Shown: positions 17,482 to 27,338, counted from the first letter of the stretch. The stretch: 42,552 nt of DNA from a bacterium (GCA_030431515.1 JAUIIX010000024.1:1-42552); one strand, 5' to 3'. The notes: generated from the sequence alone by a model not told the origin. Numbers and translations: made by a program.

Positions 17482-19401
17482 ATGTTTTTATATCGAATGC
17501 TTTTTTTTGTATTTTTTCTTTCTTTTTTTAGCGTTAAAGCTAAGTTAGATTCTATTTCTACGGATGAAGTTGTAATCACAGCAAAAAAAATTCCAATAGA
17601 TTTATATTCGGCTCCATTTTCTTTTGATATTTACGAAAAAGAGCAAATTAATAATATGCCAGTTCAAAGTATCTCAGATATTTTAGAAAATTCGAGTAGT
17701 TTGGATATTCGTAATCGTGGTAAAAGTGGTATGCAATCCGACATTTCTTTGCGTGGCTCGTCTTTTAATCAAACTCTGATTATGCTTGATGGTATTCCAA
17801 TCAACGACCCTCACACTGGTCATCATAGCATGAATATGACTATTTCACCAGATCTTATTGAAAGAGTAGAAATCATTAAAGCTGGCTCATCTAAAAGTTT
17901 AGGGATTAACTCATTTTCTGGTGCTATAAATTTTGTTACTAAGAAAGATACAGAAAATAGTGTTAATATTGATATTCAAGGTGGTGAGTTTGGTTACTAT
18001 AATCTTGGATTAAATGCTGCTTATAATTATAAGAATTTGAATAATTTGATTTTTATTAATAAAAATGGCTCAGACGGATTTACAAATAATACCGATCATC
18101 AGTCTTATCAATTTGGGCTTCTTTCAAATTATAAAGGCGAAAATTCTAAATTAAGTTTGAATGCTTCATTTGCAAATAGAATGTTTGGTGCTAATAGTTT
18201 TTATACTCCTGCTTACCCAAATCAATACGAGCAAACAATTACTCAAAATATTAGTTTGACTGGTGAATTTGGCAGTAAATTTAAAAATAAAAGTTCAGTT
18301 TTTTATAGAAGTAACTATGATAGATTTGAATTGTATCGTGATTTTAAAGATGCTGCTTCGTGGTATGCTGACCATAATTATCATTTATCAGAGCAATATG
18401 GTGTTTCGAGTAATTTCTCTTTTAATAGTGATTATGGGATTACATCATTTGGTTTTGACTTGAGAAATGAGGAAATTTTTAGTACAGTTTTAGGCAATCC
18501 AATTAAAAAAATCAGAGATAATCCTTATGATGATACTAAATTTAATAAGTATGCAAATAGATTGAACTCAAATATTTTTGTAGAGCAGAACTATAAAACT
18601 GATAAGTTTAATTTTGTTTTGGGAACTTCTGTATTCAATAATTCAGATTATGGTACTTATATAAATCCTGGTTTTGAAATGTCTTATAGATTTAATAGTA
18701 ACAAGTTTTTTACAAACTTAAATCAGAATGTAAGAATACCAACATTTACGGAGTTATATTATTCTGGTCCTACTAATTTAGGTAATCCTAACTTAAATCC
18801 TGAAAAATCAATTTCTTTAGAGTTAGGTCATAATTACTTTAGCGAAAATATAAATATAAATTCAACTCTATTTTATAGAATTGGTGAAAATATGATTGAT
18901 TGGAATAGAAGCTCTGACACTGTCAAATGGCAAACCAACAACCTAACTAATATTGATTTTTATGGTTTAGATGTAGATTTTACATATAATTTTCATTCAA
19001 AAAATGAAATCATAAATATTAAAAATGTAAAATTAAACGGTATGTTATTACAATCTAATAAAAAAGAAGAAGGAAATGTTGATTCATATTATGTATTAGA
19101 TTACTTGAATTACAAAGTTGGCTTTAGCACACTAATCGAGATAATTGACGATTTAATAATATACTATAGTGTTAATCTTCAAAAGCGAAATGGTAATTTT
19201 TTAAATTTTACATTTTCTCCTGAAATAATTACAGATTACAAAGAAATATTTTTAAGCGACTTAAAGATCAATTATTCATACAAAAATGCAAACTTTTATA
19301 TTGATATTAATAATTTATTCGATGAAAAATACTTTGATATAGCCAATGTTCCACTTGCTGGTAGATGGACTTCTTTCGGTGTTAGATATAGTTTGAAGTA
19401 A
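17482..19401 (+). CDS. TonB-dependent outer-membrane receptor
   Basis: The start is placed at ATG 17482 rather than the TTG one codon upstream, giving 639 residues. A signal peptide (MFLYRMLFFVFFLSFFSVKA) is followed by a plug domain (about 25-150) with SDISLRGSSFNQTLIMLDGI and LIERVEIIKAGSSKSLGINS, then a beta-barrel ending in a predicted final strand (WTSFGVRYSLK). Length fits BtuB-like cobalamin or siderophore receptors, but the ligand is unknown. There is no SusD, TonB or ExbBD neighbour. A strong terminator follows. A partial copy of the same 3' end with the same terminator lies 265 bases downstream. Confidence 0.9.
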   Translation: MFLYRMLFFVFFLSFFSVKAKLDSISTDEVVITAKKIPIDLYSAPFSFDIYEKEQINNMPVQSISDILENSSSLDIRNRGKSGMQSDISLRGSSFNQTLIMLDGIPINDPHTGHHSMNMTISPDLIERVEIIKAGSSKSLGINSFSGAINFVTKKDTENSVNIDIQGGEFGYYNLGLNAAYNYKNLNNLIFINKNGSDGFTNNTDHQSYQFGLLSNYKGENSKLSLNASFANRMFGANSFYTPAYPNQYEQTITQNISLTGEFGSKFKNKSSVFYRSNYDRFELYRDFKDAASWYADHNYHLSEQYGVSSNFSFNSDYGITSFGFDLRNEEIFSTVLGNPIKKIRDNPYDDTKFNKYANRLNSNIFVEQNYKTDKFNFVLGTSVFNNSDYGTYINPGFEMSYRFNSNKFFTNLNQNVRIPTFTELYYSGPTNLGNPNLNPEKSISLELGHNYFSENININSTLFYRIGENMIDWNRSSDTVKWQTNNLTNIDFYGLDVDFTYNFHSKNEIINIKNVKLNGMLLQSNKKEEGNVDSYYVLDYLNYKVGFSTLIEIIDDLIIYYSVNLQKRNGNFLNFTFSPEIITDYKEIFLSDLKINYSYKNANFYIDINNLFDEKYFDIANVPLAGRWTSFGVRYSLK

Positions 19402-19403
19402 AG

Positions 19404-19429
19404 AAAAAGGAGGGTTAGCCCTCCTTTTT
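19404..19429 (+). terminator. Terminator of the TonB receptor gene
   Basis: An 11-bp stem, AAAAAGGAGGG / CCCTCCTTTTT with a TTAG loop, lies immediately after the stop codon. The flanking A and T runs could make it bidirectional. Confidence 0.9.
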
Positions 19430-19576
19430 GGTTTTAATGTTTTTCTATTCAACTTCTCCGAGGTTTAATAGAATAAAAGACTATTCAGAATCTCCGACAT
19501 TGTGGGTTATTAAGGTTAGTTTTTCTACAAAATTTTGCTCTTCCGAACCAAAGAAAATAGAAATTTATACTTTTTT

Positions 19577-19666
19577 AATTTATTCGATGAAAAATACTTT
19601 GATATAGCCAATGTACCTTTGGCTGGTAGATGGACTTCAATTGGAATAAAATATAGTTTGAAGTAA
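19577..19666 (+). pseudogene. Remnant of a paralogous TonB receptor: last 29 codons
   Basis: It encodes NLFDEKYFDIANVPLAGRWT followed by SIGIKYSLK and a stop. It aligns without indels to the last 29 codons of the intact receptor (19312-19401). The first 38 bases are identical, and differences fall in two clusters that change FGVR to IGIK. No upstream part of a receptor gene remains. It continues into a copy of the same terminator. It could come from a tandem receptor deleted by recombination, or from a partial duplication that later diverged. Confidence 0.85.
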
Positions 19667-19672
19667 AGAAAA

Positions 19673-19690
19673 AGGAGGGTTAGCCCTCCT
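19673..19690 (+). terminator. Duplicated copy of the receptor terminator
   Basis: AGGAGGG-TTAG-CCCTCCT repeats the hairpin of 19404-19429, but its T-run is lost (followed by ATAATG), so it is probably weaker. The 30 bases from the last codon (AAG) to the end of the stem are identical in the two copies. Confidence 0.7.
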
Positions 19691-19843
19691 ATAATGATTT
19701 TTCTTAATTAGTAAAAAAAATTGTGATTATTTAGAGTTTAAAAAATTAAATTAAAAACATAAATTAATAAAAATACTTTTCTAAAATCATAATCTTAAAA
19801 CTTCTATTAATAAAAATATTAATTGATTTTATGTTTTATACTA

Positions 19844-22045
19844 CTATTTTAATTTAATTTTAATTGAATCGTTTAGAAAAAATAATTTATTCATTACACT
19901 TGCAATTCTAGTGATACAATTTGATGCTGAAATGTTTATATGAATAAACAACAAGTCGTCATTTAATTCTTTAACCTTGTCCCAAACCTTACCGTCAAAT
20001 GTTTTATACCTACTTGTCAAATCAATATTCGAGTCTATTAATTCCTTTAAGGAACTCCACTTTAAGATAGTTTCATCACGTCTAAACATATCAAGTTGAT
20101 TGTCTAAAATATAATCAAAATCATATTCAGGCTTATCCTTCAAATATTTTAAAAACTTGATAAATACGTCTTGCCACGAATTAACTTTTATAATGTCGTT
20201 TAAAATTTGTAGCTCTAAAGGTTTATTGCCTTCTGCAATATCTCCTGCATCAGAATCTAGTGGAGAGAATTGAGTACTTTCAATTATTTGGGTATTCCAA
20301 TTTGCTTTATCCTTGTAATGGTCGGGTAATGGGAAAGTTTCTAAAAACCAATTTACCATATTAGATTGGTGTTCCTTGATGCTTTGCTCATTCCAAATAT
20401 TTCGATTTATAATGTCAAGCCTATAATTGAGTGATGAAGTATTGAGTTTTCTTTTCTTTTCTTCGAATGATTTATTACCTATTTCGCTGTTAAACTCTGT
20501 AAGAATTAGATTACCTATGTTATGTAAGTAATTCTTGTGGATTTCTAAAAAGTTTTCATCTAATTCGACTTTCCAACTATCCTCTAATTTTTGGGGCATT
20601 ATATGCTCAATTGTGATTTTAGGATTACGGAAGTCCACTGATACCTTAGAGTTGTGTTCTTCAATCTTTCCTAAGATAAGTTTTGAATATTGTTTTAGAC
20701 TTTCATAAAAATTCATTGAAATAAGTGCCGAACTCATTTCTGAGTTATTCGGTAATCTTAATCTATAAAACATATTAGTAAGGAGTTCTATCATTGAAAT
20801 GTTGCCTTTGGCAATACCTTCTATCTTTTTGCTTAAAAGGACAATGTTTTTGTTCTCGCCTTGGGTTAAACCTAATATTCTACGTCTTATCAAATAAGTT
20901 CTAATTGATTTGAGAGTTGAAATCAAGATTTCATCGCTAAGTCTTATGCCATCAATTGTGTATTGATGGTATTCCAAAAGTCCTAATACAAAAGGTTTAA
21001 ATGCTTCAGCTTTTATGTCGTGGAAAATGTTTCTTATCAACTCCTTTATTTCTTTGTCTTTGTAGTTGTCATTTGAAATAATATCGTTATTAATTTCAGA
21101 CATAATCCACTTATAGCATTTCACATATCTTACAATGTCATTAATAAAAGCATTATGATTTTCAAACCCTGAATCAACAAAGTCCTTAAATTGCTGATAA
21201 AGTTCTTTTGTATTATTGTCGCTAACCACCTTAAGGGAACTTACAGTTTTATATTGTAAATAATCTCTAAAAAACTTTGATGTGTTCTCAAATAGTACTT
21301 CTTCAATTTTTGGATGCCATATTTTTTCATAAATATCAGACTGATTTTTACTTTCCATATTTAGGAGTACAAAGTTTCTAACAAGGTCTGATAATGTTAG
21401 AGGTTTTCCTAATGAGTTTAAAGTTTCAAATATTATTTGAGGGTCTTCACCCTTGAATGGTCTTTCATCAAGAAAAATCACAGCTACATTCATTCGTTGA
21501 ATTGCAATTACATAATGCTCAAAATCAATTTCTGGTTTAAGTCGTTTCTTTTCGTTTATAAACTTTTTCAGTAATTCATATGCATTGCTTATCACTCCTG
21601 GATTTGGTTGTGTTTTATTTACAAGTGCCTTGTAAGAATCCCAATCTTTGGTTACTTGTTTAAGTTTAATTTTATCTTGAAAAGATGAAGAATTGTTTGT
21701 TAAATAATTTTGATTTATAAAATCTTGTTTTACTGGGTCGGTTTCAGTATCTCTTAGTGCAATTAAAAATATTAGTGTTGTAGTAAGTCTTTGTTGTCCA
21801 TCTACAACTACAGACTTGTTTGCGAATCCTGCTTTTTCTTCTTTGATAACTACTGTTCCAAAAAAGTGTTCTAATTTATCGTGTTGTTTAGCATCTAAGT
21901 GCGATTCAATAATTCTTGACACATCACTAAAGTATCTTTCGATTTCGGGCTTTCCCCAAGCATAGGCTCTTTGAAAAGGAGGAATAAAAAATGATGTTGC
22001 ATTTTTTGCTAAAACGTCATTTATTGAATGGCTTTCTGTTTTCAT
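19844..22045 (-). CDS. GmrSD-like DUF262/DUF1524 protein (type IV restriction-like)
   Basis: 733 residues. The N-terminal DUF262 (ParB/Srx-like) domain has FFIPPFQRAYAWG (19-31) and VVDGQQRLTTT (80-90), the motif associated with NTP-dependent activity. A long helical middle (about 150-460) leads to a C-terminal DUF1524 His-Me-finger nuclease-like region with TIEHIMPQKLEDSW (His481) and HNIGNLILTEFNSEIGN (508-524). About 130 extra residues follow (600-733) and are unassigned. Fused GmrS/GmrD-type proteins cleave modified phage DNA, so a defence role is likely, though the specificity is unknown. The gene stands alone between receptor and efflux genes, with no methyltransferase nearby. Confidence 0.9.
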   Translation of the reverse strand: MKTESHSINDVLAKNATSFFIPPFQRAYAWGKPEIERYFSDVSRIIESHLDAKQHDKLEHFFGTVVIKEEKAGFANKSVVVDGQQRLTTTLIFLIALRDTETDPVKQDFINQNYLTNNSSSFQDKIKLKQVTKDWDSYKALVNKTQPNPGVISNAYELLKKFINEKKRLKPEIDFEHYVIAIQRMNVAVIFLDERPFKGEDPQIIFETLNSLGKPLTLSDLVRNFVLLNMESKNQSDIYEKIWHPKIEEVLFENTSKFFRDYLQYKTVSSLKVVSDNNTKELYQQFKDFVDSGFENHNAFINDIVRYVKCYKWIMSEINNDIISNDNYKDKEIKELIRNIFHDIKAEAFKPFVLGLLEYHQYTIDGIRLSDEILISTLKSIRTYLIRRRILGLTQGENKNIVLLSKKIEGIAKGNISMIELLTNMFYRLRLPNNSEMSSALISMNFYESLKQYSKLILGKIEEHNSKVSVDFRNPKITIEHIMPQKLEDSWKVELDENFLEIHKNYLHNIGNLILTEFNSEIGNKSFEEKKRKLNTSSLNYRLDIINRNIWNEQSIKEHQSNMVNWFLETFPLPDHYKDKANWNTQIIESTQFSPLDSDAGDIAEGNKPLELQILNDIIKVNSWQDVFIKFLKYLKDKPEYDFDYILDNQLDMFRRDETILKWSSLKELIDSNIDLTSRYKTFDGKVWDKVKELNDDLLFIHINISASNCITRIASVMNKLFFLNDSIKIKLK

Positions 22046-22083
22046 AAAATTCTCTTATATTTATCTTAGAATCACTTTCCCAA

Positions 22084-22130
22084 TTCACAAAAATAATAAA
22101 AAATCTACTTACTATAGCACTTTTTGTGAA
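22084..22130. promoter_or_regulatory. Inverted repeat between the GmrSD-like and RND genes, with a minus-strand -7 box
   Basis: TTCACAAAAA (22084-22093) and TTTTTGTGAA (22121-22130) are perfect 10-bp inverted arms 27 bases apart. On the minus strand the left arm overlaps TATTTTTG (22088-22095), an exact TAnnTTTG box 42 bases before the GmrSD-like start at 22045. It may be an operator for that gene or for both divergent genes. A chance AT-rich match is possible. Confidence 0.45.
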
Positions 22131-22233
22131 CAAACATCTAAAATTCCTATAATAATCCCCAACTTAAAATATTATCAGTAAAAATCGTCATTAGAGTTTA
22201 TTTCAAAATTCAGAAAAAAAATTAAATACATTA

Positions 22234-25200
22234 ATGAGAAGTTTTATAAGATTTTTTATAAAGTATCCTATTTGGACTTGGGCAATCAAAATAATGATAA
22301 TTGGCTTTGGTATCTTAGCTGTTCTTAATATCAAAAGTTCATTTTTCCCCGAAAGAGAAAGTAAATCTATAAATGTTAATTTAGTTTACCCTGGTGCATC
22401 TCCAGAAGAAATTGAACGTGGGGTAATTCAAAAAATTGAAGATAACTTAAAGGGTGTTCAAGGAATTGAGAAGTACGAATCTACTTCGAAAGAAAATTTA
22501 GGTGCAGTGAATATCGAAGTTTTTGAGGGGTATAATACTGATGAAGTACTTCAAGATGTGAAAAATGCTGTTGATAGAATAAATTCCTTCCCAATTGGAC
22601 TTGAGCCACCAGTAGTAGCCAAAAGACCTCAAATCGAGTTTGCTTTTAGCTTTGCTATTTATGGTGATGTGGACTTAAAAACACTTAAATTAGCTGCTCA
22701 AGATATTGAAGATGACTTGAGAGAAGTTCCTGAAATTTCTCAAGTAGAACTGTCTGGTTTCCCTGCAGAAGAGATTGTACTTTATGTAAAAGAAGAAAAT
22801 TTATTAAGATATAATCTTACATTTGATAAAATAGTAGAAGCACTAAGAAAAGCAAATATTGATATTTCGGCTGGAGCAATTAAAACCGAAAAAGAAGAAA
22901 TATTAATTAGATTAGAAAATAAAGTTTATTATGCTGAAAAACTTGAAGATGTAGTTGTTTTTGCTGCTAAAGATGGTAGAGAAATACGAGTTAGGGATAT
23001 AGGGGAAATCAGAAATACTTGGGCAGAAACACCACAAAGATCATTCGTAAATAACCTTCCAGCTGCTTATATTATAGTGAATAAGTTGTTTGGTGAAAAT
23101 ATTCTTGATATAACTGAAAAAGCAAGAGAATATGTAGAAAATTATAACTCAAAAAGTGGTAGAACTTTAACAGCTGAAGTAATAAATGATGCATCAGAAA
23201 GTCTTAGAGGCAGGATTGATATGCTTGTTGCTAATGGGTTGATAGGGTCTTTGTTAGTAATTCTTACTTTAACTTTGTTTATCAATTGGAGATTAGCGCT
23301 TTGGGTGGCTTTCTCGATACCATTTTGTTTTCTGGGAATGTTTGGAGTTGCATATTTAACTGGCTTAACTATTAATGTAATGTCACTATTTGGCTGTATT
23401 GTCGTGGTGGGTATCTTGGTAGATGATGGTATTGTTGTTGCCGAGCAGATTTATCAGAAATATGAAGAAGGAATATCCCCTTATAAAGCAGCAATTGAAG
23501 GAACTTTACAAGTATTAAAATCAGTATTTTTTGCAGTGATGACTACTATTGTTGCTTTCTTACCTTTTTACTTTATGGATACACCTGGTCCAAAAATATC
23601 TGATATGTCATTTGTAGTTATCTTTACTTTATTATTTTCTTTATTAGAAGTATTATTTATTTTACCAACACACTTATCTCATTCTAAAGCATTAGGTAAA
23701 AGAGATAAGAAAGTATTTATATTAAGAGAAAAATTTGATAATGGTTTTAAATATGTTAAAAATGAAATATATGGTAAAACATTAGATTTATTTTTAAATC
23801 ATAAGATTATTCCAATAGTAATGACAATAGCATTTACAATTCTAACATTTGCAGCTATTTCTGGTGGAATTATCAAATTCACTTTATTTCCAAGTATCGA
23901 CAGAGATAATTTTGAAATAAATATAGAATTAACTGCTGGTAGCAGAGAAACTGAAACTTTAGAAGTATTAAATAAAGTAGAAGCCGCTATAAGAACAGTA
24001 AATGAAAGAATTAAAGAAGAAAGAGGAATTGAGGACGATATAATTATTAGAGTAGTGAAAAACTTAGCATCTACTCGTGGTAATTGGGGAACAACTGAAG
24101 GAAGTGGATCTAATGCAGGATATATTCAAGTTCAATTAGCAGATGAAAAAATTAGAAACAAACCTTCGCTTGAAATTGCAACAATGATACAGGAGGAAGT
24201 TGGACCAATTAAAAATATTCAAAAAGCTGAATTTGGGGCAACTACATTTTTTGGTAAACCAATATCTTTCACTTTAGTTGGTAGAAATCTTAAAGAATTA
24301 TCAAAAGCAAAAGAAGAAATAAAGCAAAAGATGTCCGAATTTTCTGAACTTAGAGATATTACAGATAATGACCCACAAGGATATAGAGAAATTCAAATTG
24401 AGTTAAAAGAAAAAGCATATTTACTTGGATTTACTTCAAATGAGATTGCAAGGCAAATCAGACAGGCATTTTTTGGAGAAGAAGTCCAAAGACTTCAACG
24501 TGGTCAAGATGAAGTAAAGATTTGGGTAAAATATGATTTAGAAGGACGATCAAGTATTGATGATTTTGAGCAAATGAGAATCAAAAGAAATAATGAAGAA
24601 ACATACCCGGTAAAAGAACTAATATCTTATGAAATAAAAAGAGGACCTGTTCAGATAAATCATACTGATGGAATGAGACAGATTGCAGTAGAATCTGAAA
24701 TAGTAGATCCTAAAATTGCTATACCTGGCTTAATAACTAAAATCAGAACTGAAGTAATTGACAAAGTTTTATCAAAATACCCAAGTGTTAAAACAATAGT
24801 ATCTGGTCAAGAATATAGGGCAAAGAAATTTCAAGCAGGAAGAATATACATATTTATAGCACTTGCAATTATGTTTTTCCTAATTTCTTTATCATTTCAC
24901 TCATTTATCCAAGCATTTTTAGTATTGGCTTTAGTTCCTTTAGGAGTTTTTGGTGCAATGTGGGGGCATGTTATGCAAGGGCATTTGATGAGTATAATGT
25001 CGTGGTATGGAGTAATTGCTCTTACGGGTATTATTGTTAATGATTCAATTGTACTTGTTAATCAAGTTAATGATAACATTAGAAATGGTTTTGATTTTTT
25101 TGAAGCAGTAAAAGATGCTGCTATCTCAAGATTTAGACCAATTATATTAACAACATTGACTACTGTATTAGGGCTATTGCCTTTATTAGCGGAAACATCA

Positions 25201-25419
25201 GTTCAGGCACAGTTCCTAATCCCAATGGCAGTATCTGTAGCATTCGGATTAATGTTTGCTTCTATTTTTGTTTTATTCTTATTACCATCGCTGTTGATTA
25301 TTATTAATAGTATAAAATTAACAATAAAATGGATATTGACAGGAGAACGACTTTCGCCACTCGCAGTAGAGCCAGCGTTTATAGAAAAACAAAATATTGA
25401 AAAATATTTAAATGAGTAA
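22234..25419 (+). CDS. RND-family efflux pump (AcrB/MexB-like inner-membrane transporter)
   Basis: 1061 residues, the usual RND length. It has a first membrane segment (about 12-34), a long periplasmic loop with the PGASPEEIE motif, six clustered membrane segments including the proton-relay motif VGILVDDGIVVAEQ (the Asp-Asp pair of AcrB), a second periplasmic loop, and a second cluster with ALTGIIVNDSIVLVNQV. By family it exports drugs, solutes or envelope components across the outer membrane with an adaptor and TolC. The adaptor candidate is at 16264 and the outer-membrane factor candidate at 31806-33101; neither is adjacent. The promoter is not clear, and the upstream inverted repeat at 22084-22130 may regulate it. 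Confidence 0.93.
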   Translation: MRSFIRFFIKYPIWTWAIKIMIIGFGILAVLNIKSSFFPERESKSINVNLVYPGASPEEIERGVIQKIEDNLKGVQGIEKYESTSKENLGAVNIEVFEGYNTDEVLQDVKNAVDRINSFPIGLEPPVVAKRPQIEFAFSFAIYGDVDLKTLKLAAQDIEDDLREVPEISQVELSGFPAEEIVLYVKEENLLRYNLTFDKIVEALRKANIDISAGAIKTEKEEILIRLENKVYYAEKLEDVVVFAAKDGREIRVRDIGEIRNTWAETPQRSFVNNLPAAYIIVNKLFGENILDITEKAREYVENYNSKSGRTLTAEVINDASESLRGRIDMLVANGLIGSLLVILTLTLFINWRLALWVAFSIPFCFLGMFGVAYLTGLTINVMSLFGCIVVVGILVDDGIVVAEQIYQKYEEGISPYKAAIEGTLQVLKSVFFAVMTTIVAFLPFYFMDTPGPKISDMSFVVIFTLLFSLLEVLFILPTHLSHSKALGKRDKKVFILREKFDNGFKYVKNEIYGKTLDLFLNHKIIPIVMTIAFTILTFAAISGGIIKFTLFPSIDRDNFEINIELTAGSRETETLEVLNKVEAAIRTVNERIKEERGIEDDIIIRVVKNLASTRGNWGTTEGSGSNAGYIQVQLADEKIRNKPSLEIATMIQEEVGPIKNIQKAEFGATTFFGKPISFTLVGRNLKELSKAKEEIKQKMSEFSELRDITDNDPQGYREIQIELKEKAYLLGFTSNEIARQIRQAFFGEEVQRLQRGQDEVKIWVKYDLEGRSSIDDFEQMRIKRNNEETYPVKELISYEIKRGPVQINHTDGMRQIAVESEIVDPKIAIPGLITKIRTEVIDKVLSKYPSVKTIVSGQEYRAKKFQAGRIYIFIALAIMFFLISLSFHSFIQAFLVLALVPLGVFGAMWGHVMQGHLMSIMSWYGVIALTGIIVNDSIVLVNQVNDNIRNGFDFFEAVKDAAISRFRPIILTTLTTVLGLLPLLAETSVQAQFLIPMAVSVAFGLMFASIFVLFLLPSLLIIINSIKLTIKWILTGERLSPLAVEPAFIEKQNIEKYLNE

Positions 25420-25489
25420 TTAAGGTCTTTATAATTATTGAATTAAAATTATTTATTTGTTAAAATCATATATTTAAATATTTATTCCT

Positions 25490-25497
25490 TAATTTTG
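25490..25497 (+). promoter_or_regulatory. -7 box of typA
   Basis: TAATTTTG, an exact TAnnTTTG match, lies 27 bases before the typA ATG at 25525. A TTTG 30 bases upstream (25456-25459) is too far for a standard -33 element. Confidence 0.5.
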
Positions 25498-25524
25498 TGA
25501 AATTTTATAAACGAAATCAATTTT

Positions 25525-27330
25525 ATGAGAAAAGACAATTTCAGAAATATTGCTATCATTGCACACGTTGACCATGGAAAAACTACTTTGGTTGATGCAA
25601 TGCTTCAGCAATCAGGAACATATAGAGACAATCAAGCTGTTGTAGAAAGAGTAATGGATTCTATGGATCTTGAAAAAGAGAGAGGAATTACTATATCAGC
25701 TAAAAATACTGCTGTAAATTACAAAGGTATTAAAATAAATATAATGGATACACCTGGTCACGCCGATTTTGGTGGTGAGGTAGAGCGTTCATTATCTATT
25801 GTAGATGGTGCTATTTTATTAGTAGATGCCTCAGAAGGACCACTTCCACAAACAAGATTTGTGGTTAAAAAAGCTCTTTCTAAAAAGATGCCTATTATAT
25901 TAGTAATTAATAAAATAGATAGATCTGATGCCAGAGTTGACGAAGTAATCAACGAGGTTTATGATTTATTTATTGACTTAGATGCTGATGAAAAACAAAT
26001 CGAATTCCCTGTTCTTTATACAATTGGAAAAGATGGTATCTCGAAATTATCATTAGATGATGATAATACAGATTTAGTTCCACTTTTTGAAACAATTATC
26101 AATTATATTCCTGGTCCAATTGGTGACGATAACCATGAATTGCAATTCCTAGCCGCATCACTTGATTACGATCATTATGTTGGTCAAATTGCACTTGGTA
26201 GAGTTATAAATGGTACGATGGAATTAAATAAGCAATACACTTTAGCAAGAGAAACTACAAATACTCGTAATATTAAATTATCTGCTTTATATACATTTAA
26301 TGGATTAACTCGTCAGCAAGTTCAATCAGTAGAAGCTGGTGATATTGTTGCGATTGCTGGTATTGATGATATTAAAATTGGTGATACACTTACAGATAAT
26401 GAAAATCCAAAACCATTAGAAAGAATCACAGTTGATGAACCTACTGTATCTATGTTGTTCTATGTAAATAACTCTCCTTTCGCAGGAACTGAAGGTAAAT
26501 TTTTAACTTCAAGACACATTAAAGCTCGTTTAGAAAAAGAAACAAGAATTAACGTATCTTTAAGAGTTAGAGATACTGACAGACCTGATGCTTTTGATGT
26601 AGCAGGTAGAGGTGAACTTCAATTAGGAGTTTTAATCGAAACAATGCGTAGAGAAGGTTATGAATTAATGGTTTCTAAACCACAAGTTATCACAAAAGAA
26701 GAAGATGGTAAAAAAATGGAACCAGTAGAAAGAGTATTTATTGATGTCCCTGATGAAAATACTGGTATCGTTACAGAAAAATTACAAATCCGTAAAGGTC
26801 AGTTAATCAATATGATGGCTCATGGTCACGGAAGAACTGATATGGAGTTTTTAATTCCATCAAGAGGTCTTATTGGATATAGAAGCCAGTTTATGACAGA
26901 CACTAAAGGTGCTGGGATATTAAATACTTTATTCGAAGGTTATCAAGAATGGGCTGGTCCTATTCCTCAAAGACAAGCTGGTGCTTTGGTAGCTGATAGA
27001 GCTGGAAAAATTACTCCTTATGCAGCTATTGGTATGGTTGATAGAGGTGAATTATTCCACCCTCCTGGGACTAAAGTTTATATGGGTATGATAATCGGAG
27101 AGAGAAATAAGCAAGGTGATATGAACTTAAATATTACTCGTGAGAAGCAATTAACTAATATGAGAGCTTCTTCATCAGATAATACTATTCCTATTAGACC
27201 TCCTAAATTATTATCTCTTGATGCTTGTATTGAATATATAGCTGAAGATGAATTAGTTGAAATAACTCCTGAGAATATTAGAATGAGAAAAGCTGAGTTA
27301 GATCCTAACCGTAGAAAAAAACAAGTTTAA
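25525..27330 (+). CDS. typA: Ribosome-associated GTPase TypA/BipA
   Basis: 601 residues, the family's normal size. The G1 loop AHVDHGKTT (13-21), G2/switch RGIT, G3 DTPGHADF and G4 NKID are all intact. The C-terminal half has the BipA-specific HGHGRTDMEFLIPSRGLIG (shared in outline with EF-G domain V) and the DNTIPIRPPK segment near the end. It binds 70S ribosomes and supports ribosome assembly and stress or low-temperature growth. The start is fixed by conservation of MRKDNFRNIAIIAHVDHG. It has its own -7 box and a perfect-palindrome terminator. Confidence 0.98.
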   Translation: MRKDNFRNIAIIAHVDHGKTTLVDAMLQQSGTYRDNQAVVERVMDSMDLEKERGITISAKNTAVNYKGIKINIMDTPGHADFGGEVERSLSIVDGAILLVDASEGPLPQTRFVVKKALSKKMPIILVINKIDRSDARVDEVINEVYDLFIDLDADEKQIEFPVLYTIGKDGISKLSLDDDNTDLVPLFETIINYIPGPIGDDNHELQFLAASLDYDHYVGQIALGRVINGTMELNKQYTLARETTNTRNIKLSALYTFNGLTRQQVQSVEAGDIVAIAGIDDIKIGDTLTDNENPKPLERITVDEPTVSMLFYVNNSPFAGTEGKFLTSRHIKARLEKETRINVSLRVRDTDRPDAFDVAGRGELQLGVLIETMRREGYELMVSKPQVITKEEDGKKMEPVERVFIDVPDENTGIVTEKLQIRKGQLINMMAHGHGRTDMEFLIPSRGLIGYRSQFMTDTKGAGILNTLFEGYQEWAGPIPQRQAGALVADRAGKITPYAAIGMVDRGELFHPPGTKVYMGMIIGERNKQGDMNLNITREKQLTNMRASSSDNTIPIRPPKLLSLDACIEYIAEDELVEITPENIRMRKAELDPNRRKKQV

Positions 27331-27338
27331 TTATTACA

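Larger units (their letters stand above)
19402..19843. other. Convergent intergenic region with duplicated receptor tail and terminators
   Basis: 442 bases between the convergent TonB receptor and GmrSD-like genes. It holds the receptor terminator, an unassigned 147-base stretch, the remnant of a second receptor 3' end with its own terminator (listed separately), and an AT-rich tail. No other gene is visible. Confidence 0.8.
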
